Notes: generated by a model not told the origin, from the letters alone. Shown: positions 1 to 8,286, numbered from the stretch's first letter. The stretch is 34,050 nt of DNA from an uncultured Desulfobulbaceae bacterium (GCA_937132035.1 CAKZOA010000070.1:1-34050), one strand, 5' to 3'. Numbers and translations are program-made.

Positions 1-2
1 AA

Positions 3-1352
3 CTGGTGCTCGCTGGTTTTGATGGAGAGATCGTTGCCGCCGTTACTGTGCTGGAGGGTCTGCGCTTTTTTCCAGTCGATATTGTCGAGCCGGAGCTTCG
101 GCAGCAACTGCGGGGTGTCGCCGGCATCAGGGCTCTTATTCCGATCTGCAGCCGGAGGATCGCCAGCGAACCCTTCGATCTGCGCAATGGCGACCGGAAA
201 ATCGTCGTCCGGGCCCTCTACCAGTACGGCAGTGCGGTTGTAGACGGCCAGGAGGCGGAGCTGCAGCCGCTGGTTCGCATCGACGAGGTTCGTGGCTACG
301 AATCGGATTTTGAAAAAGCCTCGGAGCTGTTGGCCGATGCCGGTCTCGCGCCGACCGAGGGGCGGAACAGCCTCGATCTGGCCCTGGCAGCGCTTGAGGT
401 GCCACGGCCTTCCTACTCTTCAAAATATGCTCTGGCCCTGGGTGATGACATACGCCTGCGGGATGCCGTCGTCACGATCGGCGGGTATCTTCTTGCCAGC
501 ATGGAGGTAAACCACAGCGGCGTCATCGAGGATATCGATACCGAATTCCTTCACGATTTCCGTATTGCCGTACGCCGCACCCGTTCCCTGTTGTCGCAGA
601 TGAAAAACTACCTTCCCCGGCAGCAACTCGAGTTTTTTCAAAAGGAGTTCAAGTGGCTCGGTTCCGTCACCGGTCCGGTACGCGACCTCGATGTCTATCT
701 GCTGATGAAAGAGGACTATACCGACATGTTGCCCAGGCAGCTGCACCGCGGATTGGAGGAGTTTTTCGTCGAGCTCGGCCGCCAAAGGGCCGAGATGCTG
801 GAGATCATGAATAAGGGTCTGACTTCCGACCGCTACGCCAGGCTCATACGCGAATGGAAGCAGTTCCTCGAGGACGACGGTGAGTCGTTTCCATGGCCCG
901 GTGCACAACAGCGATGCCAGCCCGTGGTCAGAAAGGCCATTCGCCGGCGTTTTCAAAAAATTCTGAAGAAGGGTGCGAGAATTGATGCTCACAGTGCCGA
1001 CAACGATCTGCACAGCTTGAGAATCCAGGGGAAGAAACTTCGGTATATGCTGGAGTTTTTCCGCTCCTTCTATGCCGAGAAGGAGATCGACTTTTTTCAC
1101 AGGCAGATGAAGAAGCTGCAAAACAATCTTGGCGATTTCAATGATATAGCTGTACAGCTGGAGATGCTCGAAGAGTACGGCAATGCTTTGCGCCCAGGCA
1201 GCAAACGCTCGCTGCGCATCAGTGCCGCCGTCGGCGGGCTGATAACCCATCTGTCTCAAAAACACTCGAAGGTTCGGCAGAAATTTGAAAAGACCTTTTC
1301 TGATTTCGCCTCGACGAAAAACCAGAAACGTTTTCAACAAACGCTAGTCTGA
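3..1352 (+). CDS. CYTH/CHAD domain protein, 5' end outside the window
   Basis: The frame is open to the left edge, so the GTG at 6 is probably internal and the N-terminus is missing. The first 120 or so residues look like the end of a CYTH (triphosphate tunnel) domain, with basic and acidic beta strands such as RKIVVRALYQYGSAVV. From about residue 155 a CHAD domain follows: an all-helical domain with conserved histidines and arginines (HDFRIAVRRTRSLL, VRDLDVYL, LHSLRIQGKKLRYMLEFF, LQNNLGDFNDI). CHAD proteins are known to bind polyphosphate and to associate with polyphosphate granules. The gene ends 32 bp before a ParA-type ATPase and is probably in one operon with it and a SixA phosphatase. 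The CHAD call is firm; the CYTH part is less so because it is truncated. Confidence 0.88.
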   Translation: MVLAGFDGEIVAAVTVLEGLRFFPVDIVEPELRQQLRGVAGIRALIPICSRRIASEPFDLRNGDRKIVVRALYQYGSAVVDGQEAELQPLVRIDEVRGYESDFEKASELLADAGLAPTEGRNSLDLALAALEVPRPSYSSKYALALGDDIRLRDAVVTIGGYLLASMEVNHSGVIEDIDTEFLHDFRIAVRRTRSLLSQMKNYLPRQQLEFFQKEFKWLGSVTGPVRDLDVYLLMKEDYTDMLPRQLHRGLEEFFVELGRQRAEMLEIMNKGLTSDRYARLIREWKQFLEDDGESFPWPGAQQRCQPVVRKAIRRRFQKILKKGARIDAHSADNDLHSLRIQGKKLRYMLEFFRSFYAEKEIDFFHRQMKKLQNNLGDFNDIAVQLEMLEEYGNALRPGSKRSLRISAAVGGLITHLSQKHSKVRQKFEKTFSDFASTKNQKRFQQTLV

Positions 1353-1384
1353 TACAAAGAGGGTCGTATCGGAGGGGAGAAGAA

Positions 1385-2122
1385 ATGAAGATACTTGCCG
1401 TATATTGCAGTAAGGGTGGAGTTGGCAAAACTGCAACGAGCGTCAACCTTGCCTATACGGCTTCCCAAAACGGTCTGGCAACCTTGCTCTGCGATCTCGA
1501 TCCCCAGGGCGCTTCGTCCTACTATTTTCGGATTCGGCCCAAGAAAAATTTCAATTCGAAAAAACTTCTGGAAGGCAATATCCGCAAATATATCCGCGCT
1601 ACCGACTTTGACGATCTCGATCTTTTGCCAGCTCATTTCTCCTATCGCAATATGGACCTGAAGCTTGACCGTAAAAAACAGGAGGCGACGGCGCTGCGGG
1701 AGGCTCTCGCTCCTCTGGCAGAAGAGTATGACCTGGTCTTTCTCGACTGTCCCCCCAACCTGACCCTGCTCTCGGAGACCATTATCGCCTCAGCCGATAT
1801 GGTGGTCACTCCGGTGATTCCGACGACGCTTTCCATGCTTTCTCTGGAGCAGCTGCTCAAGCTCTGCAAAAAGATAGGCGTAGATAAGACCAAGATCCAT
1901 GCCTTTTTCTCTATGGCCGAAAAACGCAAATCAATGCACCTCGATACCATCGGTAAATACAGGAAGTACAAGCTCTTCATGAAGGCCGTTATTCCCTATA
2001 TGGCCGAGGTGGAAAAAATGGGCATCACCAGAAAACCCGTCGGTGCAGTCAGAAGCAGATCCGTTGCATCACTGGCCTATGAAAGGCTCTGGAAGGAAGT
2101 TGAACAGCGGGGCCTGGTGTGA
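1385..2122 (+). CDS. ParA/MinD-type P-loop ATPase without a ParB partner
   Basis: This 245-residue protein begins MKILAVYCSKGGVGKT, a deviant Walker A motif with the signature lysine of ParA/MinD ATPases. A Walker A' region (CDLDPQG) and a Walker B-like strand (LVFLDCPPNL) follow. Such ATPases dimerise on ATP, bind the nucleoid or membrane and position a cargo. No ParB, parS-like cluster, chemotaxis gene or replication gene lies nearby, so this is an orphan, cargo-type ParA rather than the chromosomal segregation copy. It sits between a CHAD protein and a SixA phosphatase, and its stop codon overlaps the next start (TGATG at 2120-2124). The start has a good upstream purine stretch (ggaggggagaagaa). 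The family is clear; the cargo is inferred at most. Confidence 0.9.
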   Translation: MKILAVYCSKGGVGKTATSVNLAYTASQNGLATLLCDLDPQGASSYYFRIRPKKNFNSKKLLEGNIRKYIRATDFDDLDLLPAHFSYRNMDLKLDRKKQEATALREALAPLAEEYDLVFLDCPPNLTLLSETIIASADMVVTPVIPTTLSMLSLEQLLKLCKKIGVDKTKIHAFFSMAEKRKSMHLDTIGKYRKYKLFMKAVIPYMAEVEKMGITRKPVGAVRSRSVASLAYERLWKEVEQRGLV

Positions 2123-2625
2123 TGAAAAGGCTATTTTTGATCCGCCATGCCAAATCGAGCTGGAATGATCCGGAGGCCTCGGATTTCGAGAGGAAACTCA
2201 ATAAACGCGGAAAAAGAGACGCCCCCTTCATGGCCCGGCAGCTGGCCGGGCGAACCGGAGCTCCGGACATACTCATTGCCAGCCCGGCCTCTCGGGCGAG
2301 AAAGACGGCGGAGATCATGGCCGACGGTGTTGGGTATGCCCGCAAGTACATCCGCTTCGAGAAAGATGTCTATGATGCCGGCACCCAGGATCTTCTGCGC
2401 ATTGTCCGGTCTCTCGACGACGAATGCCGGAGCGCTTTTGTCGTCGGCCACAATTATGCCATAACCGACTTCGCCGAGCGGCTGACCGGTGAGTCGCTGA
2501 ACAATATCCCCACTTCGGGCATAGTAGCCGTTGACTGCGGCGTCGATCAGTGGCAGCGGCTCGCCTATGGCAACTGTCACCTGCTGTTTTTCGATTTTCC
2601 CAAAAATCATGCCGAACTCCGGTAA
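2122..2625 (+). CDS. sixA: SixA-type phosphohistidine phosphatase (histidine phosphatase superfamily)
   Basis: This protein of about 167 residues starts MKRLFLIRHAKSSW, the RH signature of the histidine phosphatase (phosphoglycerate mutase-like) superfamily in its SixA form. A second catalytic histidine is in VVGHNYAI and the family's GIVAV strand is near the C-terminus. SixA enzymes dephosphorylate phosphohistidine on phosphotransfer proteins. The superfamily also contains phosphoanhydride and polyphosphate-related hydrolases, so the substrate here is open. The ATG at 2122 overlaps the parA stop by one base, which implies translational coupling; a GTG one codon earlier is also possible. Linkage to a CHAD protein suggests a role in phosphate or polyphosphate metabolism, which is inference. 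Confidence 0.85.
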   Translation: MKRLFLIRHAKSSWNDPEASDFERKLNKRGKRDAPFMARQLAGRTGAPDILIASPASRARKTAEIMADGVGYARKYIRFEKDVYDAGTQDLLRIVRSLDDECRSAFVVGHNYAITDFAERLTGESLNNIPTSGIVAVDCGVDQWQRLAYGNCHLLFFDFPKNHAELR

Positions 2626-3823
2626 GGTGCGGCCAGGCTCCGCACCGTTCGCAGGTCATTCCGCAGGCGGCTGCGGCAGGGCGGTGCCGGTGATTCTTTT
2701 TCTGGCCTTTCTCTTCTACCTCAACTTTCTCTCGCGGGTGCTGTTTTCACCGATACTGCCGCTGGTACAGGGGGAGTATGATCTGAGCAATATCCAGGCC
2801 GGTTCGCTCTTCTTCTTTATTTCCTCCGGGTACTGTCTGTCGGTCTGCTTTTCAGGTTTCGTTTCGGCGAAGATCAATCATGCCAATACCATTCTGCTCT
2901 CTTCCTGCTGTGCCGGAGGCATGCTCATCGCCGTGTCCTTCAGTCACACCTTTTTTCTCTTCTGCACGGGACTCTTCTGTCTCGGTCTGGCAGCAGGCCT
3001 TCATCTGCCCTCGGCGCTGAGTACAATCTTCCGCATTATGCCTCCCGCCTATCTCGCCCGCGGCATGGCCATGCATGAGCTTGCCCCTAACCTCGGATTT
3101 ATTACCGCACCGCTTCTCTGGCAGCTGGCCGGAGGGTACTTCTCCTGGCGCCAGTGCCTGCTTGGGATGGGCTGTGTCATTATCGTCGTTGGCGCCGGCT
3201 ACGGCCTGTCGCCGCTGGCCGTCAGAAGCTCAGGGGTGCGACCTGACGGCATACTGCTGAGGACACTTTTCTGCAGAGCCAGGTTTTGGCTGCTGGTGCT
3301 GGTGTTTTCTCTTGCAATAAGCTCCACTCTGGGGATATATGCAATGCTGCCGCTGTTTCTGGTAAACGGCCATTCCATGGAGATGGATCATGCCAACCTC
3401 ATTGTCTCGCTGTCGAGACTGGTCTCTCTTTTCACCCCCTTTGCCGGGGGATGGCTGGGCGACAGAGTGGGAAACAGCAGGGTAATGGCTGCGGTTCTGC
3501 TGACCGGCGGGTTGCTCACCGCGGTCATGGGGATGAGTTCGGGCACATTTCTTATTGCCATCATCGTCATACAGGCTATGGTTGCCGTGTGCTTTTTTCC
3601 TTCGGGACTGGCGGTTTTATCCTCCTATTCGGTCCTGGGGCGGGATAACGTGGCCATATCTTTTTGCATTCCCATCGGCTTCGTTATCGGTGGGGGCCTG
3701 GTGCCGCTGGGTATCGGCAGGATCGGTGACGGCGCCACCATTGGCACGGGAGTCGCTCTGGCGGGGCTGGTGATATTTGCCGGAGGCCTTGCGGCTTTGG
3801 TATTTCTCAAAGATGAGCAGTGA
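2609..3823 (+). CDS. MFS-family membrane transporter
   Basis: The product is about 404 residues and very hydrophobic, with roughly twelve predicted membrane segments. The first begins near VILFLAFLFYLNF and is followed by a typical MFS N-half. The loop GGWLGDRVGNSRVMA, between segments of the second half, matches the family's loop pattern (G-x-L-x-D-R-x-G). The substrate cannot be told from sequence. The start is uncertain: the ATG at 2609 overlaps the end of sixA by 17 bases and gives a short hydrophilic leader, a GTG at 2627 is an alternative, and an upstream in-frame GTG at 2531 lies deep inside sixA and is unlikely. Close spacing suggests co-transcription with the upstream three genes. 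Confidence 0.85.
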   Translation: MPNSGKVRPGSAPFAGHSAGGCGRAVPVILFLAFLFYLNFLSRVLFSPILPLVQGEYDLSNIQAGSLFFFISSGYCLSVCFSGFVSAKINHANTILLSSCCAGGMLIAVSFSHTFFLFCTGLFCLGLAAGLHLPSALSTIFRIMPPAYLARGMAMHELAPNLGFITAPLLWQLAGGYFSWRQCLLGMGCVIIVVGAGYGLSPLAVRSSGVRPDGILLRTLFCRARFWLLVLVFSLAISSTLGIYAMLPLFLVNGHSMEMDHANLIVSLSRLVSLFTPFAGGWLGDRVGNSRVMAAVLLTGGLLTAVMGMSSGTFLIAIIVIQAMVAVCFFPSGLAVLSSYSVLGRDNVAISFCIPIGFVIGGGLVPLGIGRIGDGATIGTGVALAGLVIFAGGLAALVFLKDEQ

Positions 3824-3909
3824 TGCGAGCAGCGAACCACAAGAGATGGGAGATGGAGATGGTCCCTCTTTGGCAAAGGACAGGGTAACAGCAGCCGGCG
3901 GTGAATCAT

Positions 3910-4089
3910 ATGCAGAAGGGCATGCCGAACTGTTATATGTGCACATATTTCTATATTACCCATAAACCCTCGCGTCCCTATGGCTGCCGGGGCATGAAAT
4001 TCGTCTCGCGACAGCTGCCAGCCAGGGTGGTCTTTCTGTCCTCCGGTGAGCACTGCCGCCTGTTTACAGCCAAAAAAAGGAAACAGTAG
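3910..4089 (+). CDS. Small four-cysteine protein, probably metal-binding, unknown function
   Basis: This 59-residue protein has Cys8-x2-Cys11, Cys26 in the motif PYGCRGMKF, and Cys49 in SSGEHCRLF. The layout (CxxC, aromatic stretch, PYGCR, SSGxxC) fits a widespread small hypothetical protein family that I recall from proteobacteria but cannot name. The four cysteines suggest one zinc or iron site. The ATG at 3910 is chosen; a GTG at 3901 and an ATG at 3922 are alternatives. Its stop TAG overlaps the GTG start of the next membrane protein (TAGTG), so the two are probably translationally coupled. Coding is supported by the motif pattern and the overlap. No function is assigned. Confidence 0.7.
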   Translation: MQKGMPNCYMCTYFYITHKPSRPYGCRGMKFVSRQLPARVVFLSSGEHCRLFTAKKRKQ

Positions 4090-5096
4090 TGAAACACCAC
4101 GATCACGACGAACACCAGGGCGCGGCTCGGAAAGACGTCAGGCAAAGAGCTGAAGCTCTTGTACGGGAGTTGGTTACCGAGACCCTGCATACCAGCTGGG
4201 AGCTCATTAAGATTACCATTCCGGTGGTGATTATCACCAAAATACTCGAGGAGCTCGGGCTGATCACGCTCTTAAGCGGTATACTCGAACCGGTTATGGG
4301 CATTATCGGCCTTCCGGGCTCCATGGGATTGGTCTGGGCGACGGCCATACTCACCAATCTCTATGGAGCGGTAATCGTCTTCGCCTCGCTGGTGCCGGAT
4401 CTTGATCTCACTACTGCCCAGGTGACGGTGGTCTGCTCGGTGATGCTGATCGCCCACGCTCTGCCGCTGGAACTGACCATCACCAAAAAAGCAGGAGCGT
4501 CCTTTACAGCCATTGCCCTGATACGATTGACGGGAGCCTTTATCTATGGTTTCCTGCTCCACAGTCTATGCTCGGTCTTCCACATCTGGCAGGAGCCGGC
4601 GGCGATGCTTTTTCAGGTGGAAGCGCGGCCTGATACTCTGTGGGCCTGGGCGATGGGGCAATTGCAGAATTTCGCCTTGATTGTTGTCGTTATCTTCTGC
4701 ATTATCATCATCATGAAGCTCCTTCGCGTTTTCGGCATCCTGGCATTTTTTGAGCGCATGCTCGAACCGGTATTGCCGCTGTTTGGCATGAGTCGCAAGG
4801 CGGCGCCGGTGACGGTGGTGGGCATGGTTATGGGGATAAGCTACGGCGGCGCCCTGATCATCCGCGAAACCAATAGCGGCGCCATGGGCAGGCGAGAGGT
4901 TTTCTTTTCGCTGGCGCTGATGGGGCTAAGTCATGCGCTGGTGGAGGATACCCTGCTTATGCTGGCTTTAGGGGGGCACTGGGGCGGTATTCTTGTCGGT
5001 CGAGTGGTGTTTTCGCTCGTGGTCATTTATCTTCTGGCCCTGACCACCGGCAGAGGCCTACGCGCCCCCTCGGTGCGGACGCATAAAGGTTTGTAG
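4089..5096 (+). CDS. Nucleoside-recognition (gate) domain inner-membrane protein
   Basis: This 335-residue protein starts with a hydrophilic, His-rich leader (MKHHDHDEHQG). Two related membrane blocks follow. Each has the gate-domain pattern of a helix ending in LEP followed by a Gly-rich membrane region: LLSGILEPVMGIIGLPG near residue 70, and FFERMLEPVLPLFGMS near residue 225. This is the Gate (nucleoside recognition) fold also found in FeoB, concentrative nucleoside transporters and spore maturation proteins SpmA/SpmB. No ATPase partner is present and the substrate is unknown. The GTG start overlaps the stop of the small Cys protein. Membrane location is certain; the transport role is inferred from the family. 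Confidence 0.82.
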   Translation: MKHHDHDEHQGAARKDVRQRAEALVRELVTETLHTSWELIKITIPVVIITKILEELGLITLLSGILEPVMGIIGLPGSMGLVWATAILTNLYGAVIVFASLVPDLDLTTAQVTVVCSVMLIAHALPLELTITKKAGASFTAIALIRLTGAFIYGFLLHSLCSVFHIWQEPAAMLFQVEARPDTLWAWAMGQLQNFALIVVVIFCIIIIMKLLRVFGILAFFERMLEPVLPLFGMSRKAAPVTVVGMVMGISYGGALIIRETNSGAMGRREVFFSLALMGLSHALVEDTLLMLALGGHWGGILVGRVVFSLVVIYLLALTTGRGLRAPSVRTHKGL

Positions 5097-5167
5097 CCAG
5101 TGAAGGGAGTTTGGGCCACGACGACCAAGAGAACAATGGGATCAATCAGAAAAGAAAAGTGGGTGTG

Positions 5168-5178
5168 ACCATCTCAAC
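5168..5178 (+). repeat. Solo copy of the dispersed-repeat 3' tail (ACCATCTCAAC)
   Basis: These eleven bases are identical to the 3' end of the dispersed hairpin elements at about 9942 and 18601. The hairpin part is absent here. It may be a decayed remnant of the element; alone it is weak evidence. Confidence 0.35.
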
Positions 5179-5226
5179 GCCTGAAATCTCCGGTTTGAGA
5201 CCGGCATACACTCTGGAAATAACGTG

Positions 5227-6489
5227 ATGACATATTCAAAATTTGGTGAAAAATTTGCCCGGGAGGTCGGTATTCTTTCGCTCATGAAAGATATGGGTGA
5301 GGCGCTTGCCTCCGGCAAAGATGAGTTTATCATGATGGGCGGCGGCAACCCCGGCCATATACCGGTGTTCCAGCAGCGAATGCAGCAGCGGCTGCAGAAA
5401 ATCGCCGCCGATGAAGATCTGTGTCGACGGATGCTGGGGGTCTACTGCGCTCCCCAGGGCGAAAAAGGGTTTCTCGACAGCCTGGCTTCGCTCCTCCGCA
5501 ACCAGTATGGCTGGAAGGTGGGGCCGGAGAACATCTGCATCACCAACGGCAGCCAGACCGGCTTCTTCCTGTTGCTCAATATCTTTGCCGGCGAATACGA
5601 CCACGGGCGACGAAAGCACATACGACTGCCGCTGGCGCCTGAATACATCGGCTATGCCGACATTGGTCTCAGCGAGGACTTCTTCATCGCCACCCGTCCG
5701 AAAATCGACCGGCTGGAAGAGCATCTCTTCAAGTACCGGGTGGATTTCGACGCCATCGAGGTAAGCGAAGAAACCGGTGCCCTCTGCGTCTCCCGGCCTA
5801 CCAATCCCACGGGCAACGTCATCACCGATGAGGAGGTACACAGGCTCGACCGGCTGGCCAAGGATGCCGGTGTTCCCCTCATCCTTGACAGCGCCTATGG
5901 CCTCCCCTTTCCGGGAATCGTCTTTTCCGAGGCCACCCCTATCTGGAACGACAATATCATCCTCTGCCTGTCGCTTTCCAAGCTCGGCCTGCCGGCCGTT
6001 CGTACCGGTATAATCATTGCCGGAGAGGAGCTGATACGCCTGATCTCGGGCATGAACGCTATCATGGCCCTGGCGCCGGCCGGTTTCGGCACCTTTCTGG
6101 CCCATGACCTGGTCAAAAGTGCCGAGATCCTCGATGTCAGCAAGGATGTTATCCGTCCCTTTTACGAAAGCAAGGCTATGGCGGCAGTGCGCATGTTCGA
6201 GAAAACGCTCGCTGGAGCACCCTACACAATCCATCGGCCGGAAGGCGCGATCTTCCTCTGGTTGTGGTTTGAGAATTTACCTATCTCATCGAGAGAACTC
6301 TATGAAAGATTGAAGAAAAGAGGCGTGCTGGTGATCAGCGGTCATTTTTTCTTTCCGGGCCTGGAAAATGACGATTGGGCTCATAAAAACGAATGTATTC
6401 GGGTAAACTACTCCCAGGATGAGCACCTGGTCGAACGGGGCATAGAAATCATCGCCGAAGAAGTGAAAAAGGCCTATGCGCAGGGGTGA
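5227..6489 (+). CDS. avtA: Valine-pyruvate transaminase-like PLP aminotransferase
   Basis: This 420-residue class I/II fold-type I aminotransferase has the AvtA pattern. The N-terminus FIMMGGGNPGHIP is the substrate-binding Gly-Gly-Asn-Pro loop. ENICITNGSQTGFFLLLN binds the cofactor phosphate, SRPTNPTGNV carries the cofactor Asn, DSAYGLPFPG carries the Asp/Tyr pair, and SLSKLGLPAVRTG contains the PLP lysine (about residue 252). The C-terminus has the substrate arginine in ECIRVNYS. AvtA interconverts valine and pyruvate with 2-oxoisovalerate and alanine. Substrate specificity rests on overall similarity, so other amino acids remain possible. A GTG one codon earlier (5224) is an alternative start. 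A 130-bp gap with a partial repeat tail separates it from the gene upstream. Confidence 0.88.
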   Translation: MTYSKFGEKFAREVGILSLMKDMGEALASGKDEFIMMGGGNPGHIPVFQQRMQQRLQKIAADEDLCRRMLGVYCAPQGEKGFLDSLASLLRNQYGWKVGPENICITNGSQTGFFLLLNIFAGEYDHGRRKHIRLPLAPEYIGYADIGLSEDFFIATRPKIDRLEEHLFKYRVDFDAIEVSEETGALCVSRPTNPTGNVITDEEVHRLDRLAKDAGVPLILDSAYGLPFPGIVFSEATPIWNDNIILCLSLSKLGLPAVRTGIIIAGEELIRLISGMNAIMALAPAGFGTFLAHDLVKSAEILDVSKDVIRPFYESKAMAAVRMFEKTLAGAPYTIHRPEGAIFLWLWFENLPISSRELYERLKKRGVLVISGHFFFPGLENDDWAHKNECIRVNYSQDEHLVERGIEIIAEEVKKAYAQG

Positions 6490-6538
6490 ACATGGCGCAT
6501 TGACCCAAAAGAATCTTTAAATCCGGAGAAAGCTGGTT

Positions 6539-7939
6539 ATGAAAAAATGCTGCATCATACTCCTGCTCCTGCTCTGCACCTCTGCTTCGGTTGTCATGGC
6601 GGAGCAATGCCTGGAGGGGGACTGCATCGACGGAACGGGCACGATACTCCACGAGGACGGTAGAAAATACACGGGTGATTTTGAGAACGGCGTCATTCAT
6701 GGCACCGGCGTTTTTCATTATCCAGACGGCAGCGTCTACGAAGGCGAGTTGGTCGACGGCAAGATGCATGGTCGCGGTGTCCTCACCGGGGCCGATGGCA
6801 GGCGCTATGAAGGCGAGTTTCGCGACAATGTCATAGAGGGTAAAGGCGTGCTCGACATGAGAGACGGCAGCAGGTACACGGGCGAATTTACCCTGGGCCG
6901 CTTCAACGGCAAGGGCCTGCTGGTGTATCCCGACGGCAGACGCTATCGGGGAGACTTTCGAAACAATATCATCCATGGACAGGGCAAACTGACTTATGAG
7001 GACGGCACCTGGTTCGAGGGGCAGTTTCGTAACGGCAGGCCGGCGGGTAATGGTATCAGGTTATATGCCGACGGCAGCCGTTATGAGGGCGAATTCCACA
7101 ATAGTCTCCGCCATGGCCGGGGGGTATATGCCAAAGCCGACGGCCGTGTGTATTCCGGCTCCTTTAAAGACGACGTCTACAACGGCAGCGGCTCGCTTGA
7201 TTTCGGCGACGGCCGCACCTATACCGGAGAATTCAGCATGGGCGCCATCACCGGTGCCGGCACGATGGAGTATGGCGACGGCAGCAGGTATCGCGGTGAT
7301 TTCGTCGATGGAGTCCGGCAGGGCCGGGGTGAGATGGATTATAGTGACGGCAGCAGCTACAGCGGCAAGTTTGTCGACGGAGAGCCTCACGGCAAGGGGC
7401 GCCTGGTTCGTGCTAACGGCGATATTTATGAAGGAGATTTTCAGCGCGGGGTAATACAGGGGGAGGGGGTCCTTTCCCGTAATGGCAAGGTGGTGCATAC
7501 CGGCTCCTTCGAAGATGGCGAACCGGCCTCAAGCGATGAACCGCTGGTGACCGAGGTGGAAAAGAGCGAGGCCCCGGTTGAAGAACTCAGCGAAAACACA
7601 CCTGCTGCCCCCGTCGAGACGGAGGAATTAGTGCTTGTCGACGGTGTGCTGGTCCAGACTTCGGCACCGACGGTTCCCTACAGCGGCGTGGGTTCCTATA
7701 CCTATGCCAACGGCACACTCTATGAAGGCCAGATACAACAGGGCCGGATCTCCGGAGAAGGCCGTATCGATTACGCCAACGGCGACACCTACAGGGGCGA
7801 ATTCAGGGACGGCAAACTCCATGGAACGGGCAGATATGTGTACCGGGACGGGCGCAGCTACGAAGGCGATTTTGTGATGGGGGTGAAACAGGGGGATATT
7901 CAGGTATCCGTTTTCGAGCCAGTACCATGGAGAATTTGA
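6539..7939 (+). CDS. Secreted MORN-repeat protein, main open part (frame broken near 7890)
   Basis: The 466-residue product starts with a Sec signal peptide (MKKCCIILLLLLCTSASVVMA, cut likely after MA). About 16 MORN repeats of 23 residues follow, each of the form DGxxYxGxFxxGxxxGxGxxxY. Twelve are contiguous, then there is an acidic linker (about residues 330-380), then more repeats. MORN arrays form elongated beta structures; the function here is unknown, though an extracytoplasmic place is likely. The last 15 or so residues (from about VKQG) lose the repeat pattern, while the next frame resumes MORN repeats at once, so the natural protein probably ran to 8243. The start ATG is preceded by a purine-rich ccggagaaag. 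Confidence 0.85.
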   Translation: MKKCCIILLLLLCTSASVVMAEQCLEGDCIDGTGTILHEDGRKYTGDFENGVIHGTGVFHYPDGSVYEGELVDGKMHGRGVLTGADGRRYEGEFRDNVIEGKGVLDMRDGSRYTGEFTLGRFNGKGLLVYPDGRRYRGDFRNNIIHGQGKLTYEDGTWFEGQFRNGRPAGNGIRLYADGSRYEGEFHNSLRHGRGVYAKADGRVYSGSFKDDVYNGSGSLDFGDGRTYTGEFSMGAITGAGTMEYGDGSRYRGDFVDGVRQGRGEMDYSDGSSYSGKFVDGEPHGKGRLVRANGDIYEGDFQRGVIQGEGVLSRNGKVVHTGSFEDGEPASSDEPLVTEVEKSEAPVEELSENTPAAPVETEELVLVDGVLVQTSAPTVPYSGVGSYTYANGTLYEGQIQQGRISGEGRIDYANGDTYRGEFRDGKLHGTGRYVYRDGRSYEGDFVMGVKQGDIQVSVFEPVPWRI

Positions 7940-8243
7940 TGAGGATCAGTTCCATGGTCACGGAGAGTACCTCTTTGCCGACGGCAGCAAATACAACGGA
8001 AAGTTCCATCGGGGTAGCTTCAGCGGCAGGGGAACATTAGAGTATAGCGACGGTTCCTTCTACGAGGGTATGTTTGCAGGCGACGTTCCGGACGGCGAGG
8101 GCGTTTTCAAATCAGTGGACGGCAGTGTCTATGAAGGACATTTCATCAACGGCAGAAGAAACGGACCTGGGAAGCTCATCCTGGCCAACGGAGCGGTGTA
8201 TGAAGGAATTTTTAAAGATGACGAACTACTCACTTCCCAGTAA
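7887..8243 (+). pseudogene. Out-of-frame continuation of the MORN-repeat gene
   Basis: Read in the frame one base forward of the upstream gene, this stretch encodes about five more MORN units: SQYHGEFDEDQFHGHGEY, ADGSKYNGKF, SDGSFYEGMF, VDGSVYEGHF and ANGAVYEGIF. They end in a TAA at 8241-8243. No start codon with a ribosome site lies at its beginning. The junction is just after a GGGGG run at 7891-7895. Matching the 23-residue period across the junction suggests about five bases have been lost, since two residues are missing between KQG and IFRYP. A sequencing error, a true mutation or recoding could explain it. With this part the intact protein would have about 21 repeats. Confidence 0.8.
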
Positions 8244-8286
8244 AGAAACTCTGCGAAAGAGAAAGCGTGAAGGAGGGAGCAGGTAG

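Noticed and set aside
420-1340. A 306-residue open frame on the minus strand opposite the CHAD gene
   Set aside because: It is the mirror of a real gene; the plus-strand frame has clear CHAD motifs and the operon direction.
6539-8243. Treating the MORN DNA repetition as a tandem DNA repeat or CRISPR
   Set aside because: The repetition is at the protein level (23 residues) with variable codons and no spacers, so it is a repeat protein and not a DNA array.
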